Source: CAZBBC01 sp964489835 (GTDB taxonomy: Bacteria > Calditrichota > Calditrichia > JAJRVZ01). From it: DNA of 18,731 nt. Each line of letters begins with the position of its first letter. Within the stretch, counting starts at the first letter, position 1. The notes beneath the pieces were generated by a model. The model saw only the letters and a list, made by a program, of their open reading frames with translations, was not told the DNA's origin and did no database searches. The stretch is taken from the NCBI GenBank assembly GCA_964489835.1, contig CAZBBC010000090.1:1-18731 (forward strand). The letters run 5' to 3'. The translations under genes and the position numbers were made by a program. Below are positions 6,510 through 12,663 of this stretch, piece by piece.

Positions 6510-7505
6510 CTACACCCTAACGAGCTGTTTCCCAATATTATCACCGCTAAACAGACCCTGGAAAGCAGCCGGAATATTTTCAAATCCTTCGATAATGTTT
6601 TCGCGGTAGGTTAGTTTTCCGTTTTTAAGCCAGTCTTTCAATTGATTCTGAGCTTCTTGAAATCTTTGGGCATAATCATAAACAATAAATCCCTGAATTT
6701 TTGTGCGGCGGATGAGAAATTGGGGATAAAGCCTGGGACCCATACTAAGCCGGTTTAGATTATATAAGGCGATCTGACCGCAGAGGATGACCCGGGAAAA
6801 GTTATTCAACCAGTAAAAAACACCGTCGGAGATATCTCCTCCGACATTGTCAAAATATATATCGACCTTTTCCGGACATAATTTCCGGAGAGATTTTCTT
6901 ACATTTACTGTCATTTTATAATTAATGATATCATCAAAGCCAAGATCATTTTTGAGATATCCGGCTTTTATTTCCGAACTCGTGATTCCGATGGTTTTAC
7001 ATCCTTTGATTTTGGCAATTTGTCCGGCGACGGAACCTACCGCCCCGGCCGCCGCCGATATAACCACTGTTTCTCCCGGCTCGGGTTGACCGATATCAAG
7101 CATACCAAAGTAAGCGGTTAATCCGGTAAGCCCCAAAACACTGAGATAAGCGGTTGGGGATAGTCCATCCTCGCTCTTAATTTTTTGTATTTTTTCTTCC
7201 CGGGGTATGGCATATTCCTGCCAGGGTAGCGGGCCGACAACCAGATCTCCTTCTTCCCATTGATCTTTATTTGATTTTACGACTTGAGCAATGGCATCAC
7301 CACTGATCGCTTCATTCAGTTTGTAGGGTCTGACATAGGATTCAATATTATTCATCCGGTTGCGCATATAGGGATCGACAGAAAAGTATTTGGCCTGAAC
7401 AAGGATTTCTCCATCCCCGGGAACCGGAAGAGCAGTCTCTATAAATTTAAAGTTTTCGGATTGAACCTCCCCGGAAGGGCGGCTATTCAAAATAATTTTT
7501 TTCAT
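6510..7505 (-). CDS. NADP-dependent oxidoreductase, CurA / prostaglandin reductase family (MDR superfamily)
   Basis: Encodes 331 residues, standard for the zinc-free medium-chain dehydrogenase/reductases of the leukotriene B4 12-hydroxydehydrogenase / CurA / YncB group. The N-terminal GroES-like domain carries the family signature FSVDPYMRNRM (41-51). It is followed by SGDAIAQVV (68-76), the hinge LGLTGLTAYFG (124-134) and the NADPH-binding AAAGAVGS loop (151-158), then DIYFDNVGG, characteristic of this group. Members reduce the C=C bond of alpha,beta-unsaturated ketones and aldehydes in the cytoplasm; the natural substrate here is unknown and detoxification of reactive enones is a reasonable guess. 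No zinc-ligand cysteines are present, as expected. AAGGA lies about 10 bp before the ATG at 7505. Monocistronic. Confidence 0.92.
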   Translation of the reverse strand: MKKIILNSRPSGEVQSENFKFIETALPVPGDGEILVQAKYFSVDPYMRNRMNNIESYVRPYKLNEAISGDAIAQVVKSNKDQWEEGDLVVGPLPWQEYAIPREEKIQKIKSEDGLSPTAYLSVLGLTGLTAYFGMLDIGQPEPGETVVISAAAGAVGSVAGQIAKIKGCKTIGITSSEIKAGYLKNDLGFDDIINYKMTVNVRKSLRKLCPEKVDIYFDNVGGDISDGVFYWLNNFSRVILCGQIALYNLNRLSMGPRLYPQFLIRRTKIQGFIVYDYAQRFQEAQNQLKDWLKNGKLTYRENIIEGFENIPAAFQGLFSGDNIGKQLVRV

Positions 7506-7679
7506 TTGAAATAATCCTTGCGATTGATTTTATAAAAGGTAGATGATTAGGTTGTTATTTTCAAGAATATTGATTCTTATCTGATGCTACTACCTTTTGA
7601 ACTGTAAAAGTTTTTAATTGCACAGAACTTATCATTATGGGCATAGCGTTATGCGGTTTTGTGAGAAATTTCTATCTTT

Positions 7680-7705
7680 GTTCTTTTGTCTTGATACAAA
7701 AGAAC
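7680..7705. repeat. Perfect 10-bp stem palindrome
   Basis: GTTCTTTTGT (7680-7689) pairs perfectly with ACAAAAGAAC (7696-7705) around a CTTGAT loop, followed by CAAAAAATCAAGGAGG. I associate this wording (TTTTGTCTTGATACAAAAGA) with dispersed palindromes in Bacteroidota genomes; this is from memory and unchecked. It is not near a gene end and is unlikely to be a terminator. Confidence 0.7.
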
Positions 7706-7785
7706 CAAAAAATCAAGGAGGATTTTCTAACAAATTATTTTAAGGCCATGTTAGCTTTTTAATTCTCATGATTTGATTGGCTATT

Positions 7786-7846
7786 GGACATTTGACATTG
7801 GACATTGATTTGACATTTGACATTGGACATTTGACATTGGGATTTT
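7786..7846. repeat. Heptanucleotide tandem tract GACATTK
   Basis: GACATT begins at 7787, 7794, 7801, 7812, 7819, 7826 and 7833, so the steps are 7, 7, 11, 7, 7, 7. The register continues into GGGATTT. It is a degenerate 7-bp tandem repeat with a single 4-bp expansion of one unit, the same grammar as in the AT-rich inverted repeats at 2049, 6255 and 11447. Confidence 0.85.
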
Positions 7847-8131
7847 TTGAATATCAGGATTCCAGATTTTAATAATAATAAATTCTCATTTTTAAAAATT
7901 ATCCCTCATTCGAAAAAACATTGAGCTTTACTTTTGTCCGATGATTTAATAGGTTCAAAATATTTTGTTATGTTTAAAATCCGTTTTTTATTTCCCGCTG
8001 TGGCAATGAAAAATATTCTTTTCGTTGCGCCGCCGCGAGAAATGAATTGCCCAGCTTCATAAAAAATTTGATAATCGCCCCGGCGGAAATAATAAAGTTT
8101 TTAGCTGTAGTAGCATGAAGGGAGTGGATCA

Positions 8132-8905
8132 TTGAAGACAAAATTAGAAATAGCCCGTAATTGGTTGCCGAGATATACCGGCACCAAGATCGATGAATTT
8201 GGCGATTATATATTGTTGACTAATTTTCAAAATTATGTGGTTCATTTTGCCGAGCAATATGGATGCAATATCAATGGGGAGGGGTATCCGATGCAGACAG
8301 CCACTAACTCTCATGGTCTCTCCATTGTCAACTTTGGTATGGGCTCGGCCAATGCCGCTACCATTATGGATTTGCTGGTTGCCCGTTCTCCGAAGGGCGT
8401 ACTATTTCTTGGTAAATGCGGGGGATTAAAGGATTCAACAGAAATCGGCCATTTTATACTTCCGATTGCTGCAATCAGGGGAGAAGGTACCAGTGGTGAT
8501 TATTTACCCCGGGAGGTACCGGCGCTCCCTTCATTTAAACTTCATAAATTTGTTTCCAACATTTTAGTGAACAATCAGCAGGATTATCGAACCGGGGTCA
8601 TCTATACGACCAACCGCCGGCTCTGGGAATGGGATAATAAATTTAAAGAATATCTAGCCCGGCTGTCGGCTATTGGTATCGACATGGAAACGGCAACAAT
8701 TTTCATTGTGGGTCATGCCAATGAAATCTCCCGTGGTGCCTTGCTTCTGGTTTCCGACATGCCCCTGATTCCGGATGGGATTAAAACAGAAAAAATGGAT
8801 AAAAAGGTAACTGAAAAATACATCGATCTGCATTTACAGATTGGAGTGGAAGCGATGACAGAAATCGGGGAAAAAGGGGAGGCGATAAGACATTTTCGAT
8901 ATTAG
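8132..8905 (+). CDS. amn: AMP nucleosidase (Bacteroidetes-type, single-domain)
   Basis: Encodes 257 residues from a TTG start with AAGGGAG (8118-8124) 7 bp upstream. The nucleoside-phosphorylase fold shows VNFGMGSANAATIMDLL (66-82), FLGKCGGLKD (92-101) corresponding to the base-pocket glycine loop, the ribose-site GIDMET (182-187, Met185-Glu186) and LLVSDMPLIPDG (205-216) with the catalytic Asp at 209. The short (~255 aa) AMP nucleosidases of Bacteroidota carry these features and lack the extra N-terminal domain of the ~480-residue E. coli Amn. The reaction is AMP + water to adenine + ribose 5-phosphate, in the cytoplasm. The protein is clearly distinct from the smaller nucleosidase-fold protein at 170-769, which lacks the Met-Glu pair. 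It is followed after 95 bp by the alkylation-repair gene, possibly as one transcript, but with no obvious functional link. Confidence 0.9.
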   Translation: MKTKLEIARNWLPRYTGTKIDEFGDYILLTNFQNYVVHFAEQYGCNINGEGYPMQTATNSHGLSIVNFGMGSANAATIMDLLVARSPKGVLFLGKCGGLKDSTEIGHFILPIAAIRGEGTSGDYLPREVPALPSFKLHKFVSNILVNNQQDYRTGVIYTTNRRLWEWDNKFKEYLARLSAIGIDMETATIFIVGHANEISRGALLLVSDMPLIPDGIKTEKMDKKVTEKYIDLHLQIGVEAMTEIGEKGEAIRHFRY

Positions 8906-9000
8906 AATTACAAATAAATTATAGCAATAATCGGGTGTATCCTGATAAAATAATCTTTTATCTTTTAACTGAATGAAATCATTTAAGAAAGGCACAGCTC

Positions 9001-9876
9001 ATGCCCCCACCATACACCCAGGAAGCACTCGATTATGAACGTATTGAAGAAGTTATTCGCTATATTGAAAATAATTTCCGACGACAACCTGAATTGAAAG
9101 ATATTTCCAATCATATCGGATTGAGTGAATTTCACCTGCAACGGCTTTTCAAACGCTGGGTGGGAATTAGCCCCAAGCGCTTCCTGCAATATCTGACAAA
9201 GGAATATGCGAAAACCCTTTTGCGCGATTCGGTGAATGTCCTATCCGCTACCTATGATAGCGGGCTTTCCGGACCCGGTCGTTTACATGATCTGTTTGTT
9301 AAATGCGAAGCAGTAACACCCGGGGAATATAAACTGATGGGTGAGGGGCTTCAAATATATTACGGGACACATGACACACCCTTTGGAAAATGCCTGATTG
9401 CCCAAACGGCGCGTGGTATTTGCGGTCTCTTTTTTTTGAAAGGGGGGGATGAACAAAAATATATTGCCCGTCTCCGGCATGATTGGCCGGCGGCTGTCAT
9501 TGAAGAAAAACCCGGAAGAACCGCCGCTTCTGTAAATCAAATTTTTGATCGCGCTGCCTGGCGTGAAAATACACCGTTACCGGTTGTTATTCGGGGAACG
9601 AATTTTCAGATAAAGGTCTGGGAAGCCCTACTGAAAATTCCTCAGGGTTATGCGGTATCCTACGAAGAAATTGCTAACTATCTGGGTCAGCCAAAGGCGG
9701 TCAGGGCCGTAGGCAGTGCGGTGGCTAAAAATCCAATTTCATACTTGATTCCCTGTCACCGGGTGATAAGAAAATATGGTGATTTTGGGAACTATCAGGG
9801 TGGTACAGCCAGGAAAAAAGCGATCCTGGTGTGGGAATCAACCAAAATAAGGGCAGATCAACAACCTGCCCCTTAA
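9001..9876 (+). CDS. AraC-type HTH / O6-methylguanine-DNA methyltransferase fusion (Ada-like, lacking the N-terminal phosphotriester domain)
   Basis: Encodes 291 residues. Residues 13-112 form an AraC/XylS double helix-turn-helix (ELKDISNHIGLSEFHLQRLF, 31-50; the second half ends at TPGEYKLM). Residues 118-165 are the ribonuclease-H-like MGMT N-domain. Residues 199-285 are the DNA-binding methyltransferase domain with the acceptor PCHR (Cys252), the YEEIANYLGQP recognition helix (221-231) and RAVGSAVAKNP (235-245). It removes alkyl groups from O6-alkylguanine by suicide transfer to Cys252. E. coli Ada also has an N-terminal zinc Cys4 domain that senses methylphosphotriesters and switches on transcription. 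That domain is absent here and the protein starts directly at the HTH, so sensing, if any, must work otherwise. The ATG at 9001 has only a weak AAAGG site. It converges on the DUF2892 gene with 7 bp between the stops. Confidence 0.93.
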   Translation: MPPPYTQEALDYERIEEVIRYIENNFRRQPELKDISNHIGLSEFHLQRLFKRWVGISPKRFLQYLTKEYAKTLLRDSVNVLSATYDSGLSGPGRLHDLFVKCEAVTPGEYKLMGEGLQIYYGTHDTPFGKCLIAQTARGICGLFFLKGGDEQKYIARLRHDWPAAVIEEKPGRTAASVNQIFDRAAWRENTPLPVVIRGTNFQIKVWEALLKIPQGYAVSYEEIANYLGQPKAVRAVGSAVAKNPISYLIPCHRVIRKYGDFGNYQGGTARKKAILVWESTKIRADQQPAP

Positions 9877-9883
9877 ATATTTA

Positions 9884-10078
9884 TTATTTTTTTGCTTTCT
9901 TTATGGTCGAAAACTTGAAAGGAACATAGGCCGGACACCAGCTGACCAGACCAGTTAGAAGAGGAATGAGGCCAATCCACCCCCAGGGGGTTTGAGGCCC
10001 GACAAACACTAATAAAATAAGTACAAGACCTACGATAATACGTAAAGTTCTGTCCACGGTACCCATATTTTTTATCAT
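9884..10078 (-). CDS. Small membrane protein, DUF2892 (YgaP-like transmembrane domain)
   Basis: Encodes 64 residues from the second of two tandem ATGs. The N-terminus MIKNMGTVDRTLRIIVG is the family signature, followed by two hydrophobic segments (about 12-26 and 29-44) and a terminal SWCPAYVPF stretch with one Cys. DUF2892 proteins are inner-membrane hairpins, sometimes fused to rhodanese (YgaP); their function is not established. Start choice: GGGAGG at 10084-10089 is only 2 bp from the ATG at 10081 but 5 bp from the ATG at 10078, which also gives the standard family N-terminus. Single gene, convergent with the AraC-MGMT gene. Confidence 0.88.
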   Translation of the reverse strand: MIKNMGTVDRTLRIIVGLVLILLVFVGPQTPWGWIGLIPLLTGLVSWCPAYVPFKFSTIKKAKK

Positions 10079-10157
10079 CATTACCTCCCTTGTAAAATAA
10101 ATTTAGATTTTTAATAATATAACCAATTGTTATAATTCAATCCAGCATAAATGTATC

Positions 10158-10419
10158 GAGAAGTGAATAGAGAAAAGCGAAGAGAGAAGAAAGCAGAGAA
10201 GCAGTAAGCCGAAAGCAGTAAACAGTTGGTACTTGGCGGTTGCTTGCCCTGTTCTCAGCTTTTAAAATCTTGGACGCAATTATCCCGATAAGTCGGCAGA
10301 ATTGCAATGTTTCTATAGGGGCTGCTCTTTGCTTTCTTTTATGCAGCATCCATGTACGCTCTTCGCTTTTCGCTCTACGCTCTACGTCCCTCGCTCTTCA
10401 CTTTTCTCTTTTCACTTTT
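10158..10419. repeat. Composite heptamer element: purine-rich arm, pyrimidine-rich arm (second copy of the 3548-3883 type)
   Basis: In the left arm, 7-bp purine-rich units start with G at 10158, 10165, 10172, 10179, 10186 and 10193, then with a 1-bp slip at 10201, 10208 and 10215 (GCAGTAA-like). The right arm 10357-10419 is nine back-to-back pyrimidine-rich heptamers, such as CGCTCTT, CGCTCTA and CACTTTT, following C-N-C-T-Y-T-W with few exceptions. The arms are loosely reverse-complementary. The ~130-bp centre (10228-10356) shows no gene. This fills most of the 438-bp interval between divergent genes (10082-10519). Confidence 0.8.
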
Positions 10420-10519
10420 CTTATCCGATTTCAATATTGCTCATTTAATTAAAAAACGATAATTTTGTTCATGATTTCAATCAAGTGGTCATACAGGATG
10501 ATAAAGGAATATCTTTTAA

Positions 10520-11428
10520 ATGTCTGTACATAATGAAAAAATAAATTGCCTGATCTGTCATAGTCATGAGTCTGATACTTTGTATAACAATGTCCCGGAT
10601 CGCTTTTCTCTTCAAAACCAATATACCATTGTGCGATGCCGGAATTGCCAATTTGCCTATTTATCTCCCCGGCCGTCAGAAAAAAACATGGCAGCGTTTT
10701 ATGATCTTGAGGAGTATCAACCACACCATTTGTCCGAAAAATCATTCTTTGATCGTCTTTATAAGATCATCAGAGATATGAACGCAAGGAAAAAGCGGCG
10801 TCTTATTGAATCCTATAAAAAAGGCAAAGAATTGCTCGATATTGGGTGCGGAACCGGTGATTTTTTGGTAGAAATGAAGCGACACGGCTGGGGTACGAGA
10901 GGAATGGAAACGGCTCCGGAGGCCAGGAAAGTTGCAAAAGAGAAGGATCTTGATATTGCAGAAACATTGGAAGGAATAGAAGGTCCGTTCGACGTCATAA
11001 CCATGTGGCATGTACTGGAGCATGTGCACCGGGTGAATGATCTCCTGGATAATATCACACGACTTTTATCTTCCGGCGGCTATTTGATTCTGGCGGTCCC
11101 GAATATTGAGAGTCTGGATGCAAAATACTTCAAGCATACATGGGTGGCGTTGGACGCACCGCGGCATCTCTATCATTTTCGTCCGCAGGATATTTATCGA
11201 TTACTCAAAACCCGGGGTTTGGAGATCATAAAAATTAGTTCAATATTGTATTTTGATCCCCTCTATAATGCCCTGTTATCCGCACAGTTGAAAGCAAATC
11301 TCAACAGCAAACGATCAATTATTTATACCCTGGATGCAGCGGTCGCCGGGAAATTGTCCTTTTTGTGGGGACTATTGAATAGTCAGAAATGTTCAAGCCC
11401 GGTATATATTGTTAAACGGAGTATCTGA
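10520..11428 (+). CDS. Class I SAM-dependent methyltransferase with N-terminal zinc ribbon
   Basis: Encodes 302 residues. An N-terminal Cys4 zinc-ribbon-like motif (C10-x2-C13 and C40-x2-C43) with the PRPSEKNMAAFY segment is typical of a family found in surface-polysaccharide and natural-product clusters. It is followed by a Rossmann methyltransferase core: motif I LLDIGCGTGDF (105-115), an acidic segment, MWHVLEHVH and the strand GGYLILAVPNIESLD. The C-terminal ~70 residues match the usual cap of these enzymes without recognisable motifs. It transfers a methyl group from SAM to a small molecule or glycan; the substrate cannot be inferred, since neither neighbour is a glycosyltransferase. An AAAGGA site lies about 11 bp before the ATG. 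The gene converges on the ribosomal-protein operon, and the two share the terminator at 11694-11739. Confidence 0.85.
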   Translation: MSVHNEKINCLICHSHESDTLYNNVPDRFSLQNQYTIVRCRNCQFAYLSPRPSEKNMAAFYDLEEYQPHHLSEKSFFDRLYKIIRDMNARKKRRLIESYKKGKELLDIGCGTGDFLVEMKRHGWGTRGMETAPEARKVAKEKDLDIAETLEGIEGPFDVITMWHVLEHVHRVNDLLDNITRLLSSGGYLILAVPNIESLDAKYFKHTWVALDAPRHLYHFRPQDIYRLLKTRGLEIIKISSILYFDPLYNALLSAQLKANLNSKRSIIYTLDAAVAGKLSFLWGLLNSQKCSSPVYIVKRSI

Positions 11429-11446
11429 AATAATCCATTGTTTAAA

Positions 11447-11672
11447 AATCCGAAATTCTAAATCCTAAAACCGAAACAATATCGAAATTCGAATTTTCTA
11501 AATTTCAAAGGTTTTTAGTACTGAAATTGTGATTTATCATCGGAGATGTAATCGAACATTGTTCAGATTTAACCAAGTAATAAATTGGACATTGGGATTT
11601 GGGATTTTATTTGACATTTGACATTGGATATTGGGATTTGTTTAGGATTTCGTGCTTCGGATTTAGGATTTA
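11447..11672. repeat. Heptamer-register AT-rich inverted repeat with conserved 11-mers
   Basis: In the left arm, 7-bp AATCCGA/AATTCTA-like units start at 11447, 11454, 11461 and 11468, an 11-bp unit occupies 11475-11485, and a 7-bp unit starts at 11486. The right arm has 7-bp GGGATTT/TGACATT units at 11587, 11594, 11601, [11-bp step] 11612, 11619, 11626, 11633, [11-bp step] 11644, 11651, 11658 and 11665. The reverse complement of the last part aligns with the left arm including the position of the 11-mer. This fills the 328-bp gap together with the terminator. No gene. Confidence 0.8.
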
Positions 11673-11693
11673 CTAAGGTGGGTCTGGAGCTGT

Positions 11694-11739
11694 AAAAAAA
11701 AGAGGCCGGTATTATTCTCTAACGGCGGCCTCTTTTTTT
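11694..11739. terminator. Bidirectional intrinsic terminator between convergent genes
   Basis: AGAGGCCG (11701-11708) pairs with CGGCCTCT (11726-11733). The stem is preceded by a run of A (11694-11701) and followed by a run of T (11733-11739), so both strands read as a GC-rich stem plus U tract. It ends the L27 operon on the minus strand and the methyltransferase on the plus strand. Confidence 0.88.
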
Positions 11740-11756
11740 GAACACTAGGTATAGAA

Positions 11757-12020
11757 CTATGCTTGTGCTTGCGGATAGACACTTACTTTTTTACGCTCTT
11801 TGTCTTTTCTTTCAAATGTAACAAGACCATCAATTTTAGCAAAGATCGTATCATCACTTCCGACACCCACATTTGTGCCCGCATGAATTCTGGTTCCTCT
11901 TTGTCTTACAATAATAGAACCAGCACTGACAAACTGACCGCCGAAAGATTTAACACCTAAGCGTTTGGAGTTGCTTTCACGTCCATTCCGGGAACTTCCA
12001 ACACCTTTTTTATGTGCCAT
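11757..12020 (-). CDS. rpmA: 50S ribosomal protein L27
   Basis: Encodes 87 residues, a normal length. It begins MAHKKGVGSSRNGRES and contains the conserved QRGTRIHAGTNVGVGSDDTIFA segment. The flexible N-terminus reaches the peptidyl-transferase centre. The protein starts directly with MAHKKG, so there is no Firmicutes-type cleavable N-terminal extension. The start follows the rplU stop with no gap, and its GGAGG lies inside the last rplU codons 5 bp before the ATG, implying translational coupling. Last gene of the radical SAM - rng - rplU - rpmA operon, before the terminator at 11694-11739. Confidence 0.98.
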   Translation of the reverse strand: MAHKKGVGSSRNGRESNSKRLGVKSFGGQFVSAGSIIVRQRGTRIHAGTNVGVGSDDTIFAKIDGLVTFERKDKERKKVSVYPQAQA

Positions 12021-12596
12021 TTATTCCTCCTTTGTCTTTTTTTTAGCTGCTGTTTTAGTAGCAGCGGCAGGTTTTGCAGCGGCGGATTTTGTGCTTGTTT
12101 TCCGGGGGGCAGCTTTGGTTGTCTTCGCTTCAGTCTTAGCTGATGTTTTCGCACTTTTAGCGACCGCAGTCTTTTTAACGGCAGTCTTCGGTTTTACAGG
12201 TTTAACAGCCGCTTTTTTTACAACTTTTTTCTCAACAGCTACTGGTTTCGCTTTGGCTGCCGGGGCTATTGATTTAGCCTCAGATACACCGATGGCGTTA
12301 ATCTCAATGACCGAATATCCCTGACGATGTCCCTTTGTCTTCTGATATCCTTTGCGTCTTTTTTTCTTAAAGACAATTACTTTTTTATCCCGTCCATGTT
12401 CAAGTACAGTAGCGGAAACCTGCATGCTTTTAACCAGTGGATTTCCAATGGTTGCATTTCCTTCATCATCTTCAACCAACAACACACGATCAAAGCCGAC
12501 TTTCTTTCCCGGTTCTAATTCCAGAAGTGGAACTTTTAGTTTCATATCTTTGCTGACTCGAAACTGCTTGCCGGCTATTTCAACAATGGCGTACAT
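12021..12596 (-). CDS. rplU: 50S ribosomal protein L21 with long Lys/Ala-rich C-terminal tail
   Basis: Encodes 191 residues against about 103 for typical L21. Residues 1-108 are complete canonical L21 (MYAIVEIAGKQFRV at the start, KKKRRKGYQKTKGHRQGYS as the rRNA-binding loop at 77-95). Residues 109-191 are a low-complexity tail of Lys, Ala, Thr, Ser and Pro with histone-H1-like KPAAA/AKP words, ending KKKTKEE. The tail should be disordered and strongly basic and would project from the ribosome surface or bind rRNA. Similar extensions exist on ribosomal proteins in some phyla; its role is unknown. The frame is continuous to the TAA that abuts rpmA, so this is not a misread stop. A good AAGGAG precedes the ATG, 67 bp downstream of rng. 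Confidence 0.97.
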   Translation of the reverse strand: MYAIVEIAGKQFRVSKDMKLKVPLLELEPGKKVGFDRVLLVEDDEGNATIGNPLVKSMQVSATVLEHGRDKKVIVFKKKRRKGYQKTKGHRQGYSVIEINAIGVSEAKSIAPAAKAKPVAVEKKVVKKAAVKPVKPKTAVKKTAVAKSAKTSAKTEAKTTKAAPRKTSTKSAAAKPAAATKTAAKKKTKEE

Positions 12597-12663
12597 TTAG
12601 GAACTCTCCTTAAAATTTCATAAAGACCTCTAATTTAACTTCATAATACTACTGAGTCAAGAT

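Larger units (their letters stand above)
7506..8131. other. Gene-free divergent interval
   Basis: This 626-bp stretch lies between divergent genes, so it must hold both promoters, though I cannot place them confidently. It contains a perfect palindrome (7680-7705) and a 7-bp tandem tract (7786-7846). Bases 7850-8110 are AT-rich with a few GC-rich words (GCGCCGCCGCGAG near 8029-8041, CCCCGGCGG near 8077-8086). No ORF here looks real. Confidence 0.65.

Noticed and set aside
7786..7846. Possible CRISPR-like array
   Set aside because: Units are only 7 bp with no spacers, and no cas genes are present; it is a short tandem repeat.
9877..9883. Terminator between the convergent AraC-MGMT and DUF2892 genes
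   Set aside because: Only 7 bp separate the stops and no stem is visible, only an AT-rich T run inside the DUF2892 3' end.
10137..10452. Two ~70-residue frames on opposite strands (10137-10349 minus, 10240-10452 plus)
   Set aside because: Both are translations of the purine/pyrimidine repeat element, with repetitive SLLFAF/LRSTSLALHFS composition.
11965..12324. 119-residue plus-strand open frame across rplU
   Set aside because: It is antisense to the low-complexity Lys/Ala tail of L21, which creates stop-poor reverse frames rich in Ala, Phe and Val; no RBS and no family likeness.
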